This document shows, one piece after another, positions 12,331 through 21,446 of a DNA stretch of 47,557 nucleotides (positions are counted from its first letter, which is position 1; each line of letters starts with the position of its first letter). This DNA is from a virus. The stretch covers positions 1 through 47,557 of IMG/VR virus record IMGVR_UViG_3300043419_000521, one strand, 5' to 3'. The notes beneath the pieces were generated by a model. It was given only the letters and a program-made list of their open reading frames with translations. It was not told where the DNA came from and did no database searches. Position numbers and translations under genes: made by a program.

Positions 12331-14545
12331 TAAACTGGCGTACCACGCCGAAAAGCCCGACATCAACCTGTTGCTGTCGGAGTACCAGCGTTCCGCATTC
12401 CACGGCACGATGGTGTCGAAGATGAACTACGCCGACGACATCAGGCTCACCAGATGGACTGGCCAGACCGATGACGGGAAGAAGCACTCTTGGGCCCGTC
12501 CCGACGGCGACCCCGCTTTCCCGTTCGAGGGTGCGTCCGACGTCAGAATTAGACTCGTTGACCGACTGATTAACGACCAGAAGGCCCTTCTTCTCACCGC
12601 TTTCAAGGGTTGCACCCTCAAGGTCGGCGGCACCGAAATCACCGACACCATGTCCGCCGCTTCGGCCACGACCCTGATGAGATGGATGGTCGAGACTAAG
12701 ATTAAGAACGAACTGCACAAGGAGGCCGAACTGGCCGCAGATTACGCCCTGACCTACGGCTGGAGCGTCGTTCAGGTGACTTGGGAACAGCAGATGGGCA
12801 CCAGAGTTAACAACATGAAACTGGACGAACTCCAGAGCATGGCATTGGCCGAAGCCCAGCAGGGCTCCGCCAGCGGGGCTAAGAATGGAACGTTCCAGAA
12901 ACTCTTTAACGCCATCGTTGACCCCAACAAGGAGGAGTACGCCATCGCACTTCTTAAGGACATCATGCCTCAGTTGAAGCAGAGGGAGATGAAGAAGTTT
13001 GTTAAGGGCATGAGGGAGAATGGAATCGGAGAAATCCCCGAAGTCTATGTCCAGAGGAACCTGCCTCACGTCGAAGCCCTAAAGCCGTTCGATGAGGTGT
13101 GCTTCCCTCCCGAGACGGCCGACCTTCAAAAAGCCCGTGTCATCTTCAGAAGGCAGTACATGACCGAAGTGGAGATGCGTTCCACCGCAAAAATCGCAGG
13201 ATGGAACATGGAATGGGTCGAGAAGGCCGTCAACAGCATGGGGAACAACTACTACTTCAACGACCCCAACCTGATTCCCACCACCACCATGCTCAATTCG
13301 AACATCGAGCGTGGTAATAACCTCATCGAAGTCGTCTGGGCGTACTACAGACAGTTGGACAGCGACGACGTCCCTGCAATCTACTACACTGTGTTCAGCC
13401 CCCATTGTGGTGCCGAACTGTTCGCCAAGCAGGACATCCTCAACTACGCCCACGGGGAGTACCCGTTCGTTGAGTACAGACGTGAACGCAACCGCCGTGC
13501 CGTCGCCGAATCCAGAGGCATCCCAGAAATCAACAAGACCGAGCAGGACGAGGTCAAGGCCCAGCATGACGCCATCAGGGACAGAACCGCCTTTGAGGTG
13601 CTTCCTCCAGTCAAGGTCGTCAAGCGTATCGGTGCCCTGAACAGAATCGCCCCCGCTCAGGTACTTCCAGTCTCCAATAAGGACGACTACACTTGGCTCG
13701 AATCCCCTAGAAGCGACGCTGGCATGGCGTTTCAGGTGATTCAGCAGGTCGAGCAGAACCTAGGAAACTACTACGGATTCGCCGTCGGCGAACTAATCGA
13801 CCCCCAGAAGGTTCAGATGCTCAAGCAACTTCAGGTGGACGGGTGGCTGATGTTCTGGAATCGGGTCTACACCCAGATGTTCTCGCTCAGCCTCCAGTTC
13901 ATGTCCGAGGAGGAAATCATCAGAATCACTGGAAGCCCCCTCAAACAAGGCATGCAGGACATCCATAGCCAGTTCGACTTCAACGTACGCTTTGACGTGC
14001 GTGATACGGACCCCGAATTCGTCCAAAAGAAACTGGAAGCCATCATCAAGACTGTCGTTCCGCTGGACAGCGGCGGCATCATCGACAGGAACAAGTTGGT
14101 CAAACTGGTCATCGAGTCCATCAGCCCTGATGCGGCCCGAGAACTGGTCATCGACCAAGCCACGGCGTCTCAGAAACTGTACAAGGACGTCGTCAGCGAC
14201 ATCGGCATGATGATGCTTGGCAACGAAGCCCTCTACACCGAGATGGACCCCGCCGCCTCCAGCAAGTTGCAGTTCGCTCAGGACATCATCCAGAAGAACC
14301 CGAAGGCTCAGCAGGCCCTCCAAGGCGACAGAATCTTCCAAATCCTGTTCCAGAACTACACCAAACAGTTGCAGTTCTCCATCGACCAAGAGAAGAACAA
14401 GCAAATCGGAAGAATCGGCGTCTCTCAGGCTTCCGAGGAGATTCAAAAGGAGTTCAGCAAGGAGGGCGTCGGACAGCAAGCCCCCCAGCAGGCCCCCCAG
14501 CAGACCAACAACACCACTATTAACCTCAACGCACCCCTAGCATGA
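12299..14545 (+). CDS. Portal protein
   Basis: This encodes 748 residues directly after TerL, in the size range of P22- and SU10-type portals. Portal-like features include an N-terminal region with GASDVRIRLVDRLINDQKALL, a central region (LPHVEALKPFDEVCFPPE; FVEYRRERNRRAVAESRGIPE) and a helical C-terminus. The tail is Gln/Pro-rich (QQAPQQAPQQ). Twelve copies would form the ring through which DNA enters and leaves. The assignment rests on position, length and overall pattern. Confidence 0.85.
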   Translation: MNFKSPTPHADKLAYHAEKPDINLLLSEYQRSAFHGTMVSKMNYADDIRLTRWTGQTDDGKKHSWARPDGDPAFPFEGASDVRIRLVDRLINDQKALLLTAFKGCTLKVGGTEITDTMSAASATTLMRWMVETKIKNELHKEAELAADYALTYGWSVVQVTWEQQMGTRVNNMKLDELQSMALAEAQQGSASGAKNGTFQKLFNAIVDPNKEEYAIALLKDIMPQLKQREMKKFVKGMRENGIGEIPEVYVQRNLPHVEALKPFDEVCFPPETADLQKARVIFRRQYMTEVEMRSTAKIAGWNMEWVEKAVNSMGNNYYFNDPNLIPTTTMLNSNIERGNNLIEVVWAYYRQLDSDDVPAIYYTVFSPHCGAELFAKQDILNYAHGEYPFVEYRRERNRRAVAESRGIPEINKTEQDEVKAQHDAIRDRTAFEVLPPVKVVKRIGALNRIAPAQVLPVSNKDDYTWLESPRSDAGMAFQVIQQVEQNLGNYYGFAVGELIDPQKVQMLKQLQVDGWLMFWNRVYTQMFSLSLQFMSEEEIIRITGSPLKQGMQDIHSQFDFNVRFDVRDTDPEFVQKKLEAIIKTVVPLDSGGIIDRNKLVKLVIESISPDAARELVIDQATASQKLYKDVVSDIGMMMLGNEALYTEMDPAASSKLQFAQDIIQKNPKAQQALQGDRIFQILFQNYTKQLQFSIDQEKNKQIGRIGVSQASEEIQKEFSKEGVGQQAPQQAPQQTNNTTINLNAPLA

Positions 14546-14787
14546 TGACCGAAGAGCGTAAGAAAATCATTAAATCGTTCCAATTCAGGACACACGAGGG
14601 GGAAGAACTGTACAAGTCCTTCTTGGTCGTATGCGACTTGGCACTACAGATTGAAATGGGCAAGGTGATGTCGGCGAATACAGTCGGCGAGGCCAGAATC
14701 CACTCAGCAGGACGCATGGATGCCATCAATGACATGCTCCTTGAGGTCCAAAGACTCAGGGAAGAGGCCAAGGCGGACATGTCTTAA
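14542..14787 (+). CDS. Small helical protein of unknown function
   Basis: This encodes 81 residues (80 from the second ATG). It is entirely helix-like: EERKKIIKSFQFRTHEGEELYKSFL and AINDMLLEVQRLREEAKADM. It overlaps the portal stop by 4 nt (ATGA) and precedes the scaffold. Genes in this position often encode small head-assembly factors, but no family is recognised. Confidence 0.7.
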   Translation: MMTEERKKIIKSFQFRTHEGEELYKSFLVVCDLALQIEMGKVMSANTVGEARIHSAGRMDAINDMLLEVQRLREEAKADMS

Positions 14788-14802
14788 GAGAAAAGCGACT
14801 CA

Positions 14803-14829
14803 AAGCGTGGTGCGGCTCTAGCCACGCTT
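14803..14829 (+). promoter_or_regulatory. 8-bp hairpin in the leader of the scaffold gene
   Basis: AAGCGTGG pairs with CCACGCTT around an 11-nt loop in the 101-nt gap before the scaffold gene, one of the few real gaps in the late operon. There is no U-tract, so it is more likely a processing or stability element marking a head-gene transcript than a terminator. A promoter in the AT-rich stretch after it is possible. Confidence 0.4.
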
Positions 14830-14888
14830 GCTGGCCGTTTAAAAAGGGTGTCCACTGTCAACGCTTCTGGGAGCACTAAACCCTGACT

Positions 14889-15896
14889 ATGGAAGAAAAC
14901 ACCAATCAGCCTAACGCTGACCTCGAACTTGGGACCGAGGTTAATACCCCCATGCCTGATAACAACACCGAAGTTACACCCGACTCTTCGGCTAACGAAA
15001 AACTCGCTGATTTCTTCATGCGAGCCTTGTCTGACGGGCAGATGAAAGCGGAGAGCGGTGACTCCGAAATCAAAGAAACTGAAGCAGAGGCGGAGGAACC
15101 TACGCAAGAAGTTGCGGAAGAACCACAAGCCGAAGCGACCACGGAAGCAGTAACCGATGAAGTTCGTCAGGACAGCGATGACACTCCTAAGGGAGTCCAG
15201 AAGCGTCTTAACAAACTAACGGCTCTGAGACGTGAGGCGGAGGAGCGTTCGAAGAAACTCGAAGAAGAACTCGAATCTCTCAAGCGACAACAGGCCACCC
15301 CAGTAAAACCCGCTACAAATAACCCTTATGCGGAACTTGATACTGAGGAAAAAATTAAGGCCGAGTACGAGAGACAGAGGAAGATTCGTCTTTTCTGTGA
15401 ACGCTACCCAGACGGATACTACGACGAAAATAACTACGAAAAGAACGTCTCCAAGGAAGAGGTAGCCAAGGCTAAGGTCGTGGCTCTTCGTGCCATGGAG
15501 GAGTTCCTGCCCCAGCAGGCTACGTACATTCAGACGTCGAAGGAATACAAGACGATGGCTCGCAAGGAGTTCCCTTGGCTAGACGACCCCACCGACAGCA
15601 GAGCATCTGTTGTCAAGAAGTTCGTCGATGCAGTGCCTGAAATCAAGAAGTTCCCCGACTATGAAATCTACGCCGCTCAGTTGGCCATGGGCATGGTTTC
15701 GTACAATACTCAAAAGAAGAACGCTAAGAACTTCGTGAGTAACCCTGTCGTTCAGGTCCAGCCTACGCAAACTTCGTCCGCTCCCCGTCCCACCATGCGT
15801 GTGGATGAGGCTCAGGCAAAGCAAAGCGTAGAACGCTTCAGACGTTCGGGCTCAATCGACGACCTTGCGGAAGTGTTTAAGAGCAAGTTCATCTAA
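14889..15896 (+). CDS. Scaffolding protein
   Basis: This encodes 335 residues, immediately before the capsid gene. The N-terminal 100 residues are strongly acidic and low-complexity (ETEAEAEEPTQEVAEEPQ). A coiled coil follows (KRLNKLTALRREAEERSKKLEEELESLKRQQ, about 100-130), then a helical C-terminal region ending RRSGSIDDLAEVFKSKFI. An acidic coiled-coil protein just upstream of the major capsid protein is the typical scaffold, which shapes the prohead and is then released. Confidence 0.85.
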   Translation: MEENTNQPNADLELGTEVNTPMPDNNTEVTPDSSANEKLADFFMRALSDGQMKAESGDSEIKETEAEAEEPTQEVAEEPQAEATTEAVTDEVRQDSDDTPKGVQKRLNKLTALRREAEERSKKLEEELESLKRQQATPVKPATNNPYAELDTEEKIKAEYERQRKIRLFCERYPDGYYDENNYEKNVSKEEVAKAKVVALRAMEEFLPQQATYIQTSKEYKTMARKEFPWLDDPTDSRASVVKKFVDAVPEIKKFPDYEIYAAQLAMGMVSYNTQKKNAKNFVSNPVVQVQPTQTSSAPRPTMRVDEAQAKQSVERFRRSGSIDDLAEVFKSKFI

Positions 15897-15909
15897 ACCA
15901 AAAACTATC

Positions 15910-17262
15910 ATGGCCTCACTATTCGAAAGACAGTTCCAGAATCAGCGTCCCCTTCAGGGTGCTAGAGTCGGTATCAGAGAAGAACTCTCTGACCTCATCG
16001 CCAACGTCGATGCTAAGGACACGCCCATCACCTCGATGGCTAAGCGTGGTTCTAAGCCTGGAAATACGACGTTCCGCTGGCAGGTTGACCGCCACCCCGA
16101 CCCCTCCATCGAACTCGGCGTTCTCGATGGTGCTGACGTTGACCCTACCTCCCCCGCCACCAACCCTGCCTTCAAGCAGTACACCCTCGGCTACAGAGAA
16201 GAAGTGGAAAACAACATCCACATGTTCCGCAGAGCCGTTCACGTGTCCAATCTGACGCAGGACATCCTCAACATCGCTGGTGTTAAGGACGAACTCAGCC
16301 GCCAGTTGTCCAAGGCCACCATCGACCTCAAGCGTTCGATGGAAATGACCTTCACCTCGGACATTCTTCCCGCCATCGACGATGGTGCCACCCCGTACCG
16401 CACCCGCTGTCTTACGGCTTGGATTAAGAATGACCTCCTTGGTGCCACCACCAACTCGCAGGCCAAGTACGGCTCCCAGAACCAGTCCATCCGCCCCATC
16501 GGTGAAAACTTCCGCACCCCCGACTCCTCCATTGTCGGCACTGGCGAAAGCGTTGACCAGTTGGGTGAGAACACTGTTCAGGACCTCATGACCTCGGTCT
16601 ATGAGCAGACTGGCCAGTTCAAGAACCACGAAGCCGTCGTCGGCACCGCCCTGAAGCGTCAGTTCACCAACCTTGTCTACACCAAGGCGAGCCCCGCTAT
16701 GGAGTCCAGAATCACGAACAACAGAGATGCTAACTCTGACAGCATCAAGGTGTCCGTGGACTACTTCGAAGGCGACTTCGGTAAGTTGGCCCTCATCCCG
16801 ACCCAGTTCCTCCATGCGGGTGTCAACCCCTACCGCATCGAAGACACTGGCTCTGGCTCGACTGGTGCCTCCTACACCAACACCGCCCGTTACGCCGTCT
16901 ATGATGGCATCACTGCGGCTGGCAACCTCGTCTGGCTCAAGGACGCTACCACCAACAAGTACGAAAGAGTCGCCGTCGGCACCGAAGATGCCGTCCCTGC
17001 TCGCTTCGCTACCGAGTCCGAAGCCAAGGCTTACGTCAACCTCCACGCCAACAACGCTAAGACCAAGGGCTTCATCATCCCGTGGGACATGCTTGAAATC
17101 CGCTACGGCGGTAACATCGCTCAGGTCCGTGAACTGACCGAAAACGGCGGTGGTCCCCGCAGAATGATGGAAGCGATGGCGGCTCTGGTCGTCCAGTCGC
17201 CCCTGACGTTCGGCATGCTGGACTACAAGGCGGCTAACTCCAACGGCGGTCTGCTTTCCTAA
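15910..17262 (+). CDS. Major capsid protein (SU10/DUF5309-like)
   Basis: This encodes 450 residues from MASLFERQFQ, the start with context AACCAAAAACTATCATG. The pattern DTPITSMAKRGSKPGNTTFRWQVDR near the N-terminus resembles SU10-type major capsid proteins (DUF5309), where a 'TPfxS...G...NTxxeW' segment follows the N-arm. An HK97-like fold is inferred. Arginine here is coded by CGC and CGT as well as AGA, unlike the AGR-dominated giant gene. It forms the icosahedral shell with the preceding scaffold and portal. Confidence 0.88.
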   Translation: MASLFERQFQNQRPLQGARVGIREELSDLIANVDAKDTPITSMAKRGSKPGNTTFRWQVDRHPDPSIELGVLDGADVDPTSPATNPAFKQYTLGYREEVENNIHMFRRAVHVSNLTQDILNIAGVKDELSRQLSKATIDLKRSMEMTFTSDILPAIDDGATPYRTRCLTAWIKNDLLGATTNSQAKYGSQNQSIRPIGENFRTPDSSIVGTGESVDQLGENTVQDLMTSVYEQTGQFKNHEAVVGTALKRQFTNLVYTKASPAMESRITNNRDANSDSIKVSVDYFEGDFGKLALIPTQFLHAGVNPYRIEDTGSGSTGASYTNTARYAVYDGITAAGNLVWLKDATTNKYERVAVGTEDAVPARFATESEAKAYVNLHANNAKTKGFIIPWDMLEIRYGGNIAQVRELTENGGGPRRMMEAMAALVVQSPLTFGMLDYKAANSNGGLLS

Positions 17263-17274
17263 GCAGAGCGGAGC

Positions 17275-17643
17275 ATGGCTGGCATTCAACCCATCCATGA
17301 AACCATCCCGTCCGACCTTCTTAAGCCTATGCTTGAGGAGTTTCGGACGGGGTGGGAACTCCGTAAAGTGCAGGCCCATGCACAAAAGAAACTAATCGGG
17401 CAATTAAACCAGCAACTTCACAAGCACGTCAATGGCTTGGGACAGTTATCCATGCGAATCCCAGTGGACTCCTACCACTACTGGGGCCAGCGTCTCGGAT
17501 ACGATTGCTGGAGAGACAAGGGGTTCGTAAAGGACTTCTTGAGAGACAACCCAGAGTGCAAAGTGAACTCCAAAGCAGAGAACACCACTCTACTGGTCAA
17601 CGGGACTAAAGGCCTGTTCGACCAGTTTGGTAGGTCAATTTAA
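17275..17643 (+). CDS. Phage protein of unknown function
   Basis: This encodes 122 residues. The first half is helical and amphipathic (LLKPMLEEFRTGWELRKVQAHAQKKLIGQLNQQL). The second contains SYHYWGQRLGYDCWRDKGFVKDFLRDNPECKV. It sits between the capsid and adaptor genes, overlapping the adaptor start by 1 nt, which suggests a small head or connector component. No family is assigned. Confidence 0.7.
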   Translation: MAGIQPIHETIPSDLLKPMLEEFRTGWELRKVQAHAQKKLIGQLNQQLHKHVNGLGQLSMRIPVDSYHYWGQRLGYDCWRDKGFVKDFLRDNPECKVNSKAENTTLLVNGTKGLFDQFGRSI

Positions 17644-18389
17644 TGCGTACCATCAACTTCAGCGAAATCCTGCATACGGCACTGCAAATCTGCGGTCTGG
17701 ACAGGAACCTGACTACCCCTGATAGGTTCGCAACAGTCAGAGACTTCGCCTCCAGACGGCTCCAGACGGCTTGGGAACAGCACGAATGGCCTGAACTCAA
17801 GAAGTTCACCCAGTGCCCCACTGGAATCGTCAGCGAACGCAACAAGGTCATCCTCCCGAACGACGTCGGTCAGGTCATCGCCGTGTGGACAAAGGACCCC
17901 CTTGCCCACAATTCCATCGAAAAGGACTTCGTACTCAACGGAAGCGAGTGTTTCCTGATGAACAACCTAGACCAGAACGTCTGGGTGGAGTACAGGAGCG
18001 ACGCTCCTAAGTTGTTCGGCGACCCTTGGGACACCGCAGTGTCCTACAAAAAGGGTTCGCAGGTCTATTTTGATGCTGGCAGTGCAACCAGTTCGCTGGT
18101 ACCTGTAAGTGGAAGTCCCGTACAGGGCAATTTTTATGAATACACTGGCGAATCGCCTTCGGGCACTGGCTCAATCCCTACTCTCGGGTCTTGGCAAATT
18201 GTTCAAGTCCCCAGATTGTTCGGCTCCTATCTCATCCACGGAGTTCACGCTGACTACCAGCGTTCGCAAGGTCAGACGGAACTCGCCCAAGCGGCTGAAG
18301 CGGACGCTCAAACGGCCCTCGACCAAGCCCTTGACCAAGTCCTCAGGCAACAGGGCCAAGTAAGGCGTATCAACTTCAGAAACTACTAA
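17643..18389 (+). CDS. Head-tail adaptor-like protein with inserted sugar-binding-like module
   Basis: This encodes 248 residues. The N-terminus (INFSEILHTALQICGLD ... FATVRDFASRRLQTAWEQHEWPEL) is the helical pattern typical of podovirus head-tail adaptors, and the C-terminal helices (ADYQRSQGQTELAQAAEADAQTALDQAL) belong to the same fold. Residues about 127-190 (DPWDTAVSYKKGSQVYF ... GNFYEYTG ... SWQIV) look like a CBM5/12-type carbohydrate-binding module inserted between them. The order W...Y..GdqV.....Y......SW matches that family. Confidence 0.7.
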   Translation: MRTINFSEILHTALQICGLDRNLTTPDRFATVRDFASRRLQTAWEQHEWPELKKFTQCPTGIVSERNKVILPNDVGQVIAVWTKDPLAHNSIEKDFVLNGSECFLMNNLDQNVWVEYRSDAPKLFGDPWDTAVSYKKGSQVYFDAGSATSSLVPVSGSPVQGNFYEYTGESPSGTGSIPTLGSWQIVQVPRLFGSYLIHGVHADYQRSQGQTELAQAAEADAQTALDQALDQVLRQQGQVRRINFRNY

Positions 18390-18395
18390 AAACTC

Positions 18396-18695
18396 ATGTC
18401 TAACTTCTCATTTGCCACCCCTTTCATCAGGGGATTCACCCATCAGGACGCTGTTGCTGGCACCGCCGCCACCACCCTCATCCAAGCGGCCCTAACCCCC
18501 GCCAGACGTGTCGTGGTCATCGTCCAGAACAAGTCCGCCGATGCCACCATTCAAATCATCATGTCTGAAACTGGCACCTCTGGCATCCTGATTCCGCCAC
18601 TCGGGAACATCAGTTTCGACAATTACAACGGCATCATCCGTGTGATTGCCAGTGCTGATGCAACTCCTGTCCATATCGCTTACGCACTAAACTAA
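18396..18695 (+). CDS. Small beta-rich structural protein
   Basis: This encodes 99 residues, predicted beta-sandwich: RRVVVIVQNKSADATIQIIM, SGILIPPLGNISFDNYNG, IIRVIASADATPVHIAYAL. Proteins of this size and type among tail genes are often decoration or small tail-fibre adaptor proteins. The stop overlaps the next ATG by one base. Confidence 0.7.
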   Translation: MSNFSFATPFIRGFTHQDAVAGTAATTLIQAALTPARRVVVIVQNKSADATIQIIMSETGTSGILIPPLGNISFDNYNGIIRVIASADATPVHIAYALN

Positions 18696-19615
18696 TGGGA
18701 GTAGACATTTCACAGGGCGGAAGCGTCGGTATCACGATTGAAACCGACCCGACGGCACTCAAGATTGCCAACAATCTTAGCGACGTTCAGGACGCAGAGG
18801 TCGCCAAGAGCAATCTTGGCATTGGTGCGTCTAAAATCAGCGACTACGACAACGGAAAGACCTACTCTGCTGGCGACCAAGTAGTTTTCTCCAACAAGAT
18901 TTACAAGTTAAACTTTTTTATCGGAGCCGCTGGTTACGCACCAGACACGCATCCTGAGGCTTGGACTTCGTTGGGTGCTGGCACTACGGCTGAGTCTGAG
19001 TTTATCAGCCGTATGTCCTCGTCTGAGATTACGATTCCACTGGCTACTAATTGGAGCGTTTCTACGAGTGCTGGTGGAACTGTATCGGTTCCTGACCCTT
19101 TTACTAGGCTCATTAACGGTCCTTTCACGGCGGCTGGATTTGCACAGACTACCCTAGACACAAACAACCTCCAGCGTGGCATATACTCGTCTGGAGGAAA
19201 CTTTGCTTGGAATCGCAGAATCTCAATTTCATACAGAGTTAATCTTACGAATGCGACTGTCAGCCCGAACGTGCGGTTTAAAATTCATTTTGGAACCGCT
19301 GGAGGTGCTGGTTTTGGAATCCAGAAATGGGCTCATCAGCCAATTCACTTCCTTAACCACAATGGAACCGAAAGAACAATCAATACCAACATTAATCCTG
19401 TTTTTATGACTGGGTTCGATGTCCTTCAGGAAGTTGATGGCGTTGGAGGTTCTAAACTTTTTATAGACGGAAACTTAGTAGCCACAAGTTCTCAAGCCCC
19501 TTTGTCGGCTGGTTCTAGGTTTCAGTTTGCGGCATACTCTACTACTGCCGTCACATCTGGTGATGCTATGCAGTTTTCCGTCTCAAACCTTAAGTTTAAA
19601 TCCTTCGATGCTTAA
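18695..19615 (+). CDS. Tail fibre protein, probable receptor-binding
   Basis: This encodes 306 residues. The N-terminus contains NNLSDVQDAEVAKSNLGIG (27-45), the 'NLSD...AR.NLGlG' repeat characteristic of phage tail fibres. Residues 48-95 form a carbohydrate-binding-like module (YDNGKTYSAGDQVVFSNKIYKL ... HPEAWTSLG). The rest is beta-rich and resembles a jelly-roll (VRFKIHFGTAGG, KLFIDGNLVATSS), suitable for glycan recognition on the host surface. Codon use is A/T-richer than in the head genes, which may hint at exchange of this receptor-binding gene. Confidence 0.78.
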   Translation: MGVDISQGGSVGITIETDPTALKIANNLSDVQDAEVAKSNLGIGASKISDYDNGKTYSAGDQVVFSNKIYKLNFFIGAAGYAPDTHPEAWTSLGAGTTAESEFISRMSSSEITIPLATNWSVSTSAGGTVSVPDPFTRLINGPFTAAGFAQTTLDTNNLQRGIYSSGGNFAWNRRISISYRVNLTNATVSPNVRFKIHFGTAGGAGFGIQKWAHQPIHFLNHNGTERTINTNINPVFMTGFDVLQEVDGVGGSKLFIDGNLVATSSQAPLSAGSRFQFAAYSTTAVTSGDAMQFSVSNLKFKSFDA

Positions 19616-19826
19616 ATACAAAGTAACCAAGCCCTTTGGGTTCAACGAAACGACTTGTCCTCCTGCTTGGACTAAGTTGGTGTTTCCGCTTTTCAACGGA
19701 GAATTGGTGACTCTCAATGACTCTGAACTAACCATCGAGTTCGACGCTGAAACGACTGTCGTTCCTAACCCGAATGTCGTCATCGAGAAGTGGAACGGGG
19801 AGACTGAAACTTGGGAGCCCCTCTGA
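19608..19826 (+). CDS. Small tail-module protein of unknown function
   Basis: This encodes 72 residues from MLKYKVTKPF. The frame is open further upstream, but the ATG at 19608 avoids a long overlap with the fibre gene. The sequence is beta-rich with charged turns (LTIEFDAETTVVPNPNVVIEKWNGETETW). It is nested between the fibre gene (8-nt overlap) and the next tail gene, probably as a fibre accessory or chaperone (inference). Confidence 0.65.
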   Translation: MLKYKVTKPFGFNETTCPPAWTKLVFPLFNGELVTLNDSELTIEFDAETTVVPNPNVVIEKWNGETETWEPL

Positions 19827-19829
19827 CCG

Positions 19830-20756
19830 ATGTTCGGAGTCCCGAGGCAGGTAAAGGGACCCAAGCCTTGGCCGTTACATCCTTGGCAGGTATCCTTTTA
19901 TGACGGGAAGTGGAGATGCCAAGTCGGGATTGTAAGGGACGAAGACTACACGGACAGGACTGCTGGACGCACCTTCAACTACAGCGTTCAGAACGTAAGG
20001 CAGAACTCTGTTCAGTACGGGAACGGAAGCATCAGGAACGACAAGGGTGGCAGTAACAACCCTAAGCATTTCATCCTTTCGGAGACTGCCTACGCCTGCG
20101 GTAACAAAATCTACCAAGAGGATGGCACCGAGGTGCCCAATGATGGGTGCGTAAAGTGGGGTAGCGGAGCGTTCAGTTCCGCCAGCCCGACGCACATCAT
20201 CCTGAGGAAAGTCGATGATACGCCTAAAAAGTGGACTGTTATCGCCTTAGCAGACGGGGCAACTTGGCTGGACAAGGACATCTGCATCGCCCGTATTGAG
20301 CCGACATCAGGCTCCCCTAGTGGGTGGCTAGTGGCTCAAGTACTAAAGAGCGACGTGTTCATCACGCCAGCGGCGGCTAACGAAAAAGACCACCCGTTCA
20401 AGGTGGTGAAGCACGGCCATCATGAAGGCGTCACTCAGTGGAATGTCATCACTGGCATGGTAAACAACGTGGTGCCATCTAACATGCAATCCATGCTCAG
20501 CGTAGATAACGGATGGGTGTGGGTGCAGTGCAACTACGATGACGTGACAAAGTTTTTTCCTAAGTCCTCCGAGGTTTACATCGGTGCTGGAGCGACACTC
20601 CCAGCGACAAGCGTGAACTCCTCATACGTTGCCTTGGCACAGATTATCAACGGGGTATCCCACCAGTTGGTCACAAGTTCACTTTGGGGCGACAGACTTC
20701 AGGTCGGAAGCGGAGTAACCGCCGTGTCCGCCCAATACTTCTACGCTAGGGTATGA
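19830..20756 (+). CDS. Tail-module protein, possible spike or fibre
   Basis: This encodes 308 residues. It starts with a Pro/Trp-rich segment (PKPWPLHPWQVSFYDGKWRCQVG) and continues as beta-rich sequence with many Asn and Gly turns (NVRQNSVQYGNGSIRNDKGG). No enzymatic motif is visible. Position after the tail-fibre gene and composition suggest a fibre or spike. Its stop overlaps the next start (ATGA). Confidence 0.65.
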   Translation: MFGVPRQVKGPKPWPLHPWQVSFYDGKWRCQVGIVRDEDYTDRTAGRTFNYSVQNVRQNSVQYGNGSIRNDKGGSNNPKHFILSETAYACGNKIYQEDGTEVPNDGCVKWGSGAFSSASPTHIILRKVDDTPKKWTVIALADGATWLDKDICIARIEPTSGSPSGWLVAQVLKSDVFITPAAANEKDHPFKVVKHGHHEGVTQWNVITGMVNNVVPSNMQSMLSVDNGWVWVQCNYDDVTKFFPKSSEVYIGAGATLPATSVNSSYVALAQIINGVSHQLVTSSLWGDRLQVGSGVTAVSAQYFYARV

Positions 20757-21445
20757 CCTTTATTAAGCAGAGTTTTATTGGAACACAGCCGCCTTCTTGG
20801 GAGGGCGAGACTCCGAGAGGTAATACTTGGGCCAGCCTAAGGGCACCCGTGTGGGAGGGTGCAGGATTCCTTCCAAATCCCGAACTTGAATTTGCAGCCC
20901 CAGTATCTGAAAACTGGAGTGACTTAAGTTCTTATCAAGTGCGTCACTCTGCTGGCTACCCGAAAGCCCTTACTAGGCTACTCAAGGCCTACCCAGTAAG
21001 CGTTCACCTTAACTCGGCTGAATCCCCGTCTGGCTCATTCTTGACTGCCATGGGTTTCAGTATGAAGCGTGTCGGGGACTATGACGACGAACTTTACCTT
21101 AACCTAGGAACTGGATACAGTTACGGAGGCGAAGTAGACGGGAATGGAGGAGTAAGAAACGGGATTCAGCACTATGCCGCTGGAGGCATGACTGGCTACA
21201 TTGGCTACGATTGGTGGACGACGCAGGTAAGCATGATTTACTGCCAAGTGAACATCACATACAACGACTGGCACGGGAACGAGTACACGCTCGACGTATC
21301 AATCTCGGGCGAGATGTTCCCAGAAGACCCTGCAAACTACCTTTCTGAATATGGGACCTACGTAGCCACCATTACCATCCCTTCAGACGGCTCAGGAACG
21401 ACCTCGCCTAAGGCTAAAATCAATTACGTAACCATACCCGACTAA
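20753..21445 (+). CDS. Tail-module protein of unknown function
   Basis: This encodes 230 residues. The sequence is aromatic- and Gly-rich and beta-like (VHLNSAESPSGSF, YLNLGTGYSYGGEVDGNGG, YCQVNITYNDWHGNEYTL). It begins with FIGTQPPSWEGETPRGNTW, whose 'PPSWEGE' and later 'APVWEGAG' look like a short internal repeat. Probably a tail-tip or fibre component, judged only by composition and context. Confidence 0.65.
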   Translation: MTFIKQSFIGTQPPSWEGETPRGNTWASLRAPVWEGAGFLPNPELEFAAPVSENWSDLSSYQVRHSAGYPKALTRLLKAYPVSVHLNSAESPSGSFLTAMGFSMKRVGDYDDELYLNLGTGYSYGGEVDGNGGVRNGIQHYAAGGMTGYIGYDWWTTQVSMIYCQVNITYNDWHGNEYTLDVSISGEMFPEDPANYLSEYGTYVATITIPSDGSGTTSPKAKINYVTIPD

Positions 21446-21446
21446 A

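Noticed and set aside
15919-17385. A 488-codon open frame antisense to the capsid gene
   Set aside because: It is a mirror of the codon bias of the capsid gene; its protein is Val/Asp/Gly-rich nonsense with no motifs, and the sense strand encodes a clear capsid protein.
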